From: Malurus cyaneus samueli
Lineage: Eukaryota; Chordata; Aves; Passeriformes; Maluridae
DNA length: 64,000 nucleotides
Assembly: GCA_009741485.1 (NCBI GenBank)
Contig: CM019236.1
Coordinates: 55,805,818-55,869,817, forward strand
Direction of reading: 5' to 3'
The translations under genes were made by a program, and so were the position numbers. Below, one piece after another: positions 26,001 to 35,800 of the stretch. The notes under the pieces are model-generated. The model saw only the letters and a list, made by a program, of their open reading frames with translations, had not been told where the DNA came from and did not search any database. Every line of letters begins with the position of its first letter. Position 1 is the stretch's first letter.

Positions 26001-26820
26001 CATCGCAGGCCTCTCAATGGGCAGCCTCTCAATGACAAAACACCCACAAGTCCATTTAATCCATTCTCCACTCATGATCTCCCTATGGTCCCACCTTCCA
26101 GCTGTCAAGGTCCCTCTGATGCCATCCTTTCCTCATGTCACCTGGACAATTCAGCTGGATGCCATCTGCAAACTTGTTGAGCATGCCCTCAGTGCCTCTA
26201 TCCGTGTCATGACAAAGATGTTTAACAGCACTGGTTGTCTCCAGCTCCTGAGGAATACCACTTTTTATCAGATTTTGAATACTGAATTATCACTTTTACA
26301 TATACAAAAAATGAAATTTATTTTCTTTCCTTTTTACTTTCTATGAAGTTTTCTAACCATGTGACAATTCTGCAACTGGGGCAATAAATGCTAAATTTTA
26401 TCTATAATTGTTCCAACTGAAAGAATTTCTAAATATTTGTATACACAATTAATCATGTCTCAATGCTGATTAAACAGCTGCATACCAAAAATACAGAAAA
26501 TTAATAGCTTTATGCAAGTTATACCACATTGGGCAACACACTGCATTATAACAAAACATGAACAGCCCAGATCCCAAAAGTTTATACACTTTAATGTCAG
26601 GTGAGGCAATAGATCTGGAACAGAGGGGCACAGAGGTGTGCAAGACACACACCATCCCCCTTTTGCACTGCGTGGAAAATCTTCAGTAATCTGGTAACTA
26701 TCTTCTTTTAACTTTTGTGAAAAAATTCCTTGCTCGATGCCCACCCCATACAATCCAGTCCTGACAACTCTGCTGCACAGTGTAATTCCAATGAGGAATC
26801 CAGACCAAATTTTCTTGGTT
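23091..26820 (+). repeat. direct duplication, copy B (about 3.7 kb)
   Basis: Second copy of 18680-22384, same orientation, offset about 4.41 kb at the left growing to 4.44 kb at the right because B carries more bases overall. At the CR1 3' terminus B keeps the proper catagaatcatagaatc while A reads caagaatcaagaatc. In the 'ggtctcaccacta...aacctactctc' part of CR1 it is B that has lost bases. Each copy therefore has its own damage. No host gene recognised. Confidence 0.9.
25363..26263 (-). mobile_element. CR1 LINE fragment (inside copy B)
   Basis: Duplicate of the CR1 at 20913-21826, with the terminal catagaatcatagaat intact, marking the CR1 3' end on the minus strand. The far end is the antisense reverse-transcriptase block ending ctgaggaatacca. 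Overlapping open frames of 79-136 residues on both strands are CR1-derived shadows. Confidence 0.9.
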
Positions 26821-26971
26821 AGTTCATTTTAACACATGGCTTTTAAAATATAAATTTGAGCCAGAGGACATATTTAAAATAACATCTGCCTAAAGTAGTT
26901 GCAAAGGATGGTTAATAGACGGTTAGGAGCCATTTTTTTAGCTATACAGAATTTATATCATTATATAATAT

Positions 26972-27014
26972 ATATATAATTATATAAATTAATTTAATTT
27001 ATATAATTATATAT
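26972..27014. repeat. AT palindrome, 20-bp arms and 3-nt spacer
   Basis: The 20-mer atatataattatataaatta at 26972-26991 is followed by att and then its exact reverse complement at 26995-27014. It is flanked on the left by more TA repeats from about 26955. It ends 13 bases before the right arm of the large inverted repeat. Such AT palindromes extrude cruciforms and are known hot spots for breakage and for sequencing failure. Confidence 0.95.
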
Positions 27015-27027
27015 GACACGCTCTGCC

Positions 27028-27700
27028 ACAAAATGAAGCAGTGTAACTCTTTGAGTCAAATGTTTACATTATTCTAAACAGCCTATAAATAAGCAGCTTA
27101 ATGCTCATTTGGTAGGTGAAATAGTGGGTTATACTTTTACACAAGCAAGGCTGCCAGTCTGCATGTCCCCAAACTATATTTCACAGTTTAAGCTAGCATG
27201 CTGTGCTCTGCAGTAGTTAGCTGTTGAGCTGAAGATGCTGGGCATAGACATGGGTTCCTCTGTGCCAGTGCAGCTTCAGGCAAGTGAAAACTGGTGAGAA
27301 GACAGCTGAGATCTCTGTAGTTTAGTACCACGATCTGTTATTAGCCCACAAAATGCTGTTCCAGATTATTTTGCTGTAATGTGATTCTCGGTTAACAGTA
27401 AGAAAAACTTCCCTTGAGGTGTTGTAGGTCTCCCTGGAGCCTGCAAAGAGCTTCCTTCCTTCACCATGGAAAGAATCTGAGAACCTCTTCTCTCGTTGCT
27501 GTGATGGAGCCTGGCTGTACAGAGATGCTTACAGTACACAGACTGCTGTGCTCTACCATGGGCTTTTGTCACAAACTTGCTAAAAGTCACAATCCTTAGC
27601 AAAGGTTTTCTGTGCACAGCCTCAGATCTAAAATGTATATCAAAGAAAAGCTACCCATTAAGGTGATATGTTGTGTTGCAAATACTAATGGCACACAGGA
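27028..27700 (-). repeat. inverted repeat, right arm (about 0.67 kb)
   Basis: From acaaaatgaagcagtgtaac to ggcacacag this is the reverse complement of 22410-23082. Unlike the left arm it continues smoothly into ordinary single-copy DNA on the right (gaattaaatcagac), so it is the more likely authentic chromosomal copy. Confidence 0.88.
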
Positions 27701-29460
27701 ATTAAATCAGACTATCAGAGTGATTGGCAGATGGCAAGCATAAAAGTCTTTTTTTCAGATATTCCAACTGAAGCCTTTGTGTAGTTCCTGAGAAAATGTT
27801 CAATAAACACACCAAGAGATGATCTGATAATCAAATTTGATATTTGCTAAAGACTCTGTGGCCGCTTTGTTCAGCAAAAAATGTGACTTTACAGAGTTGG
27901 TCTTTATCAATCTGTACAAAGATTACTGCTGGAATTGGAATGAGCAAGGACACAATTCCAAGGGGAAGATGTAGATATGGTAGATTTAAAAAGTGATGAT
28001 TGAGCTTATCATGCAGTTTTGCTACAGACTCTCAAGTTTATGGACAGTTAGGAGGATTTTCATAAATAACTGAATTACAAATGAGGATTTTTCCTTCAGA
28101 TGTGCCTTTCCACTGAACTGTCTAGCCTACGCCTGAATTCCTCTATGTTTATAAATATACTACACCATTTTGGGATTGAAATAAGACTTGCATTATATAT
28201 TTATATATATTATATAATATATATAATACCATGTATATATAATGTATATATATATATGAATATATCTCCACTCCCTTTATTCCACACTTGTTAACACAAA
28301 GTGTGTTAAAGCCATTGTTGGGTGAGTTAAAATATTCATCAAGAGGTTGTCCAGCTAATGCCAGAAAAATGAATTGACCTCAGCACATGCAACCATTTTA
28401 GCCATGTCAAAAAGTATTTAGGATGAAACTATGCTAAACTAAAGGCTCAAATCAAAAATTCCTCCAAGACAGAAACCATTTTGCTTTCAGTGGATATGAC
28501 TAGGAATTTTGCACTGGCTCTGAGGCAAAATTATTGAAATAATTGGTAATGGTGTTTGAACTTAGAGATTAAGTGTGCTAGTTTGGGAAAAACTATGGAA
28601 GAAGAGGTAATAGTTACATGCACAGGAAATGCCTGTCAATGTTCAAGAAAAACTGGGGAGAGAGTGAATGGGTGACAGATTTATACACCCAAAAAAATCC
28701 CTGCCAAAATGCAACCCAGAAAACACTGTTGCCTCCTTAAACATACAGTAACACCATAATGTATGGCACTGGGTAATTTCAATCTTGGTCTGATGATTGA
28801 ATGATTTAAAGATGCCCCTAGAAAATCTAAGAAGGGATACAGAGCATTTGACCTTCACATGTGACCTTTTAGCTCTTAACCAAGGACTACCTGCCCTTCC
28901 TCCTCCAGGTGGATTTATGGCACCTGGGAAGAAAGCTTGTGATTAGAAATTGTAACTGTAAATTTATATTGTAATGCAATATTAAACTATTACATTTTGG
29001 AACAGTAATGATATGCATTTCATGTCGTTTAAAACTCTGTATCTCTGGTTTGACCCTAATTTAAATGACTTTAATTTTCATTCTCTTATGTTACCTCATC
29101 CTTGACAAATAATAAGCTCAGTAGGAAAATGTAGATGTGGCAGATTTTATGGTAAGAAACTGTCTTTTGATAATAGAAATGTATAAGGTACACAAAGACC
29201 TTGTTGCAGCAATTTAAAATGTTTTAATTTTTGTTTCGATCTCTTTGTTTCTTCCTGTAACTTTTAATTAATCTTCCTGTTACCTCTTTTGACCTGTACT
29301 TTTAAGACAGCTTTGGGGGTGGTCAGAAAAGCCATGCATCAAAGACAGCTTGGCAGTAAAAAGATGACTTTTCTAAACTGGTAATTGGGAATCAATGTGC
29401 TTTAAGCTGTGGGCAGAAAATGTAATAAACAATCTAGTCTAGAGGGACAAAGGATTATTT
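27701..29460. other. AT-rich DNA, no gene recognised
   Basis: No supported gene. It contains a TA-rich microsatellite (28193-28262). The remainder has only short open frames. Confidence 0.5.
28193..28262. repeat. TA-rich microsatellite
   Basis: Interrupted (ta)n with long self-complementary stretches, for example tatatattatataatatata. It produces the Tyr/Ile run in a 64-residue plus-strand frame, which is not a gene. Confidence 0.9.
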
Positions 29461-29468
29461 GTTAATAG

Positions 29469-29679
29469 TATAAAAAGGTCACTGCTACGGTAATTAAATT
29501 AAACCTGCAAGGCATTTCGAGCCATACTTTGGAATTGCAATATACCAGAGAGAAAGAAGGTACTTGACAATTACTTTCTGTTGAATCCACCGTGGGTCAT
29601 GTCCTATATAAACGAACAGGTTTAAATAGCTTTCTGCTTTACCACTTGATTTTAAACCCACAATAATTGATATAAAAGG
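29469..29679 (+). promoter_or_regulatory. cluster of three TATA-like boxes (candidate promoter)
   Basis: Three good TATA boxes lie in the same direction within 211 bp: tataaaaagg at 29469, tatataaac at 29605 and tataaaagg at 29671. Around them are AT-rich homeodomain-like words (ggtaattaaattaaac) and nuclear-receptor half-site-like words (aaggtcac, gggtcatg). Transcription from the last box would begin near 29700 and enter the exon-like segment ending at 29890. TATA-like words do arise by chance in AT-rich DNA, but three in register with a downstream ATG and splice donor is suggestive. Confidence 0.35.
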
Positions 29680-29699
29680 CTGTTAAGGCCCAAGAGCCC

Positions 29700-29890
29700 A
29701 GAAATGAAGAGGAGGTGGCTCTGCAGAGAGCCAGGTTCAGGACAGCCCACATTTCTGTGGCACACACTGCATCTCTACCTGCATCTATGAAGTCTTGCAG
29801 CAACTGCACCGGTCAAGTTTTGCACCAGAAGCTTGATACTGACGTATGCACACCAAAATGCAAGTGGTGATCATCCTTTCGGTTGAACAG
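29700..29890 (+). other. candidate first exon with 5' UTR and short ORF start
   Basis: Starting about 30 bp after tataaaagg (29671), this segment is richer in G and C than its surroundings and retains several CpGs (caccggtc, tgacgtatg, tttcggttg). The only ATG followed by an open frame up to the splice site is at 29858 (context caaaATGc, A at -3). It reads M-Q-V-V-I-I-L-S-V-E-Q and stops at a consensus donor, AACAG/GTGAGC, in phase 0. Two upstream ATGs (29704 and 29788) are followed by stops. I do not recognise the product, and no matching downstream exon is identifiable. It could also be a non-coding RNA first exon. Confidence 0.28.
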
Positions 29891-32800
29891 GTGAGCATCA
29901 ACAGTTACACCCAGTAGATTTCTGTGATTGTTGTGTTGTGCTGCTAAACCCAGCAAATTCAATATGAAATACTGCTTAAGCACTTGAAATGACCGTGTTC
30001 CTTGGATTTTGCGTTAACTACTGATCTACATGATTCTTAATAAACTGCAACATGGATTACTATGAGTGCGTGATTTTTTCTTTGTCCATTTAATGAAAAG
30101 CTTCAGATTTCAGCAGTTTAGCTGTAGCAGTATGTAACTATAGCTCTTCTATGTTTTTTTTAATCTTAAAAGAGCACCTCAGGAAACAGTTATAATTCCC
30201 CTTGAGGTAAGGACTGTGAAAGAGCACTAATTCACTTTTAATTAGTGATAATTTCTTAGTTAACTTCATTACTGCTGACAACTACTTTGTAGTAATTAAG
30301 ACTTTAATCAGAAAAAATAAAATGGTAATGCATTATTTGGCCAGCTGGGCTTAAAAGATGGAATATTACTGAGGCATGTGTACAAATATTCTATGTTACA
30401 TGTGTTGGAATTTTTTTCTCATGACAGTAGGAAAACCTAACTCTTGGCTCTATCATGGCTGGGTTCTCTAGATTGTTCCATGTTTCTGAGTTTCTGAGAA
30501 TTTCCCTGGTCCAAGTCCTGCAAAATAACACCATTTGGTTGGGTTTTTCCCCTAGCACATCTGGATTCATGTGTAGGGGGAATAGTCTGAGAGTAAGTCA
30601 CATTTAAGCTTTGTGAGTTTTCTGAGGTGTGGTGGTAGGAGGTCATCTCAAGTTCCACACTAAAGTGCCATCATCTCAGGTGATTTGGTTTGATTTTCCT
30701 TTATGAACAATACAATGTAAAAATTTTGGCCCCATTTTTTCAAAAAATCCTATGCAAAAAGAACCTATCAAACCTGAGCTCTTATTTGTTTAGTTTGTTT
30801 AATTTCAACCAAGCCAATGAGATCTCAATTGGTTGCTTATTATCTGTGAATTTTGCAGTACATTTTTGCACACAATTCGGAGTTTCCAGGCCTAGATTTG
30901 AAGGGGGAGCTGATATCAAAGTGACTGCCATTATAATGAGTAAAATGTTGTGATCTTTGGAATAAATAGCTGGTCTGCTCAGCATGTAGCTGACTGTAAC
31001 TAGGGAGTAAAGAAATCCTGAGGATGTTGTACATGAGCTGTTTATGAGAATACCAGTCAGGGACAGATTCATAATTGTGGAGAAGTCTCTTAGAAAACAG
31101 ATAATTGACTTTGAATTTCTGAAAGCAGCCAGGCCTTCTGACTACTGGGCAAGGGTTTTCTCTTTTTTTTTTTTTTTTTCTATTTCGCCTACTGTGTTTA
31201 TTTCGATATGCCTCTTATGATAAAACCTCATCTATTTATCTGATTAAAAGAGCTGTCTATATTCAAATTGATAGACTTCGAAGGGAAAGGGGTGAAGAGC
31301 AGGGAGAATAAGAACTGAAGATACATTAAAATATTTTCACCTATAAGTTAAGTAGAATTCAGTCATGGAGCACAAAAAGAAACGTGTAAATTCAGAATAT
31401 CAGGAATATTCTGCTTTGGAGCTTTTCCTTTTTTCTTGATTCACAATAATACATTAATTCTTAAATCTCAAAGCACCAAGTCAATACTGTAATCAAGTGG
31501 GTTCAGTGCTTATTTCAACTTCTCTCAATTTCCATTTTAATTTGTATAAAGGAAATATTTGTAGACGTAGGTTTTCCCTGCCTCTTCTCTCAGTTCTTGC
31601 CACTGGAATACCATGAAAATTATGGGATTGCATGTTTTCCATTGCTCCCAACACTGTTTGAGAGCAGCAGGCATGACAGAATTGTGCGATGCTAGAATAA
31701 TATTTCTGATTCAGTACACAACATTGTTAAAAACAACCAAGATTACCAAAGCAGAATTAAGGTGGTGAATCTTACACGCCCAGCAGCTGAAATTGAGAAT
31801 GCAAAGAAATCTCCCCAGTTTAAAGTGTGAGGTACCTGACCTTTGAATTACAATTGATTCATTTGTTTGGATAGTGTAGTGGCAGACTGGGTAAAGAGGT
31901 TTCAGAACTATGTCATGTTTACAATACATGTTTGAAATATAGTCAGCAGGCTGAAGTGAGAGATACTGACAGTACCATCCAAAATTGTCTTGCTGATATT
32001 AATGTGTCTGGATTGTAATCTGACTTTCAAATGTGAGATACTGTGGAAGAAGTTATTCTCCTGGACAGTGTAATTTTAAAGATACCAACAATTTATTCAA
32101 CTTCCCCAGGTACTGAGCCCATTGGCAACCCTGTACTAAAAAAATCTTTCCTCTGTAAATGAAGGCTCATTGTCAAACCACGGCAGTATACAGTTGTTCT
32201 AATTTCTGAAATGTTTTATTTTTAGAATTTGAAATAGGATCATGACGAAATGGATACAAAGAATGCAGAAAGCTGTCATTGCAGTAAGGCAGAAGGTGGG
32301 AAATTAAAATGTCTCAGGGTTTATACAGAGCTGAAAAGCAGACAGCAAAATTGCCCAGGTGTTATCTCCAGGGATAAGGATATCAAGAGCACAAAAATAC
32401 TTGATGATTTGGATTCTGCTTTGCTTGGGAAACAATGACAGTTACAGGCAATGTGATTGTGGTTAGGAAGATTTCACTGCAGGCACTTTACAGTGACACC
32501 ACTGTCTGGCATTTAATCTTTGGAAGAAATCAGCAAGTGAAACTCATTAGAAATTCATTCTTGACTGAATTGTTTCCCTGATTATTGTCCTAAGATGCTA
32601 AATGTGATGCATCTATTTAAACTTGATTTTTCGTAGTAAAAAAATGGAAAGATTATTGCAAATATTGCTAGAAATTGTTGTGCAAGCTATTGAACTTTAG
32701 CAGGTTCTAGCTTATCAGATTTTATTCTTATTTTAGATCTTGTTTTTTAAATTTGTATTTTACCACTTACCCGCTGTTTACTAGATAAGAGATATGAACA

Positions 32801-35800
32801 TTGTCTAGAAAAATCAGCAGTTATTGTACCATTGCTGTTTTTATTTTTTCTGCATGAAAATAAGTCCTTGGGAGCATTCTAAGTGAAAATTACTTTTAAG
32901 CCTTTTTCAGGAGTTTTTTTGAAAGCTTTGGTTTTAGATTAGTAACTATTTCTAAATGGTTTTGCTAGGGAGCAGAAGCTGCTTCCTCTCTCAGTTCCTC
33001 AATAAATAGAGTTTTTCTCTTGTCTCTGAACAATTGCTGCAGATAGTCATTCCTTTTGTTTTTGTTCCTCCCTTTTCTCATCCTGTCACAGCTCTGTAGA
33101 GGTAGATAATCTGCCACGAATGAAAAACTTTCTTGTCCTGTGAGTGTGGTGCAGTTGAAAGAGTGTGTTACACTGCATCCAAAGTTAGCCTGACTCCTCG
33201 GTGATCTCTTTTTATGTGGCAGGGCTGTACGGAGGCCACACACGTGCATGGACACTGTTCTTTAATTCTCAAATCTACTGACATTTACCCTAAAAAGGAA
33301 AGAAAAAATTTCTTATTCCTGAGTTAAACTTGCAACATGTATCTTATGGTAAATTAAAAACAATGCCCTCTCTCCACGGAAGGTGAGGAAGAGCTTACGG
33401 TAGCTGAGTAGCAGCAATCCTTAAATATAAAAATGCTGCAGCAAACTCTACTTTTTTGAGTCTTTTTTTGTGTTTTTTTTTATAGAGCTTTATTTACATA
33501 TTTTGGGAATGTCCTTCAGGTGACTGAAGGATTGTTGACTAATGATTGTTGTGACTTTTTTGTGTCCTTGAGCACTCAGTAGGAAGCCTTCTGCTACCAC
33601 CCTAAATTCCTACTTTGGTGAAGCACTACTGCACTAACAGAGCGTCAAAATATGAAGATGCCCCTTGCAATGTCCCAAGCACATTTGTCTTTGCTGACAA
33701 TACATTATGCACGTTTGTTTATTGCCCCAAATTGCTACTCCTGTTTAATTATATCAACTGTTCTTTGAACATCGACTTGTCCAAAACAGGCCTAGGGTTG
33801 GCCATTAGCATTTCTCTCTTATGTAAGAAGTGGGTTTTTTCCAGCACTGGCTCACAAAAATTCAATAAATCCACATGGCAGGCATAGATTATCATGGCTA
33901 GAAATCCAGGAAACATCAAGCATACACTCTAGGCATTTCTAAAGAATAAAACTATTACTCTTTATTCTCTAGAGACATGGGGGAAACTTCTAAGTCCTGA
34001 CTTCAATTTCATGTTTAAATCCCCAGGTGCTCAATACAGTGAATACCAAGAGGATTGCAAGCAAAAATGATCTAGGAAAATACAAAAAAAAACCACAAAG
34101 AAACTTCCACTAGAATATACTTGTGAGGATTAAGGTACCCTCTGTAGAGAACTAGGAAGATGCCTGTGGCAAGGAAACTGTTAATACTTTCACTTTGGCT
34201 TATGCATATATTTGTAGAGTCTGAAAATTCTAATTTAGAGGAAAATACAACACTTTTGAGCTCAAATAATATCTAATTTTTGTCTGTTATTCACCTGTTA
34301 TTAATCTTCAACCTAAAAAAGAATTTTTTTTTCAAGGGAGAATATGATAGGCCTCTGTAGACGAAAAAATTCAGATAACACATGGAAGATGAAGTCAGAT
34401 TAAATCTGATTTATTGTGGATTTTGTGTATTCAGTAGTGAAAATTGTTTACTATTGAAACAAATATCTAAGACAACATTGTTCAAATTATTGAGCTCAGT
34501 ATAAAGCAAAACAATTTCTTCAAGGGATTTGTAAATCAGAGATGAGTTAAGAGTGTATCTTGATTTTGTGAAGCTCCATATTTTTCAATTATACTATTGC
34601 TGACTGACTGGTATTCTGCTTTTCGTCTTTACAATTCTGCTTTGTCTTTATAAACAAAATTCAAGGCTGTCTGTAATCACTAGGCAAAAGGATCAGATGA
34701 GCCTAGAATGTTTATTTGACCAAAGAATTAAGACAAATGCTTGTGCAATTTTCTTGATGGTGAGGTTTCCTGGACATGTATTTGTAGTAATGTAGGATGC
34801 TGGGTTTGTGTTTTGTACTGTATCACTGTTGACTTGCATGACATCAAAAGTTAGAAAATACAGTGGCAAAGCCTCACCTCAAGAAAACAGGGAGTATCAA
34901 ACCTACCAGACTAGAGAGATGAACTTAGAATACTTGTTTGACTCAGGAGTTGAAACAAATACATGTTAAGAGATCACCTTGGTTCCTGTGTTTGATTTTT
35001 TTTAGTTCTTGACTAAATTTAAAATCCGTTCTTACCCAATTCCTCTGTTACCACTTGAGTGTGCTGCTTGACAGGGAAAGGCACTTAGGAGATTTGCAAA
35101 CCTTCACCTCTTCTTTCTCTGGGTGCTGTAAATGAAGCAACTAAACGTTGAGGCGCCCAGAAACACAGAGTCAATTTAAATTTCCAAGTTAAGGCAGTCA
35201 TTTCTTTTTTCAATTTTTTTTAATTACTAATGCAATTATTCTCAAACTGATCTGACTTTTGAAATCCCTCTCTACAGTTCGACAAGACAGTATGACAGCT
35301 GGTTTAGTGAAGGGATAATTATCTTATAGAGTTGTAATATGAGTTACATGTTCAATCTTTTCTGAAAAGACAACATGACAGAGATATAATAGAGGAACCA
35401 CTAATATGCAGTCATTTAAGTAGTGGCAAAGGTGTAACAGCTTTGAAGCAATTTTCCTAGGATGTTCAGAGAGTGTGAAATTTACTCTTTAATGCATCAA
35501 CATGCTGTAGTTAAGTTACCAATATAAGTGTCTATCATTTATCAAAGAAAATTATACAAAGATCACCTGTGATGATTGTTTCTAAACTTAAATTCTCACT
35601 TTTATTTAACACTAGCATGAAACCTTTTTCTATTGTATTACTGTATTGTGAGATGTTAGAACTTCGTGCTTTATCATCTTAAGACTTGAAAAAGGAATAT
35701 GCACTTGATTTAGATATGACAGATTAAATTTCATCAGGTCAGAGCTAAACTTCAGCAAGAGTGAGTGTATTTTCATTCTGGACGAAGGGATGAATGGATT

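Noticed and set aside
25625..26346. Overlapping frames of 109-136 residues on both strands
   Set aside because: All derive from the antisense CR1 copy in the duplicated block.
32250..32438. 62-residue plus-strand frame with a plausible-looking Cys/Lys-rich sequence
   Set aside because: No flanking splice or promoter signal and no family. Within chance expectation.
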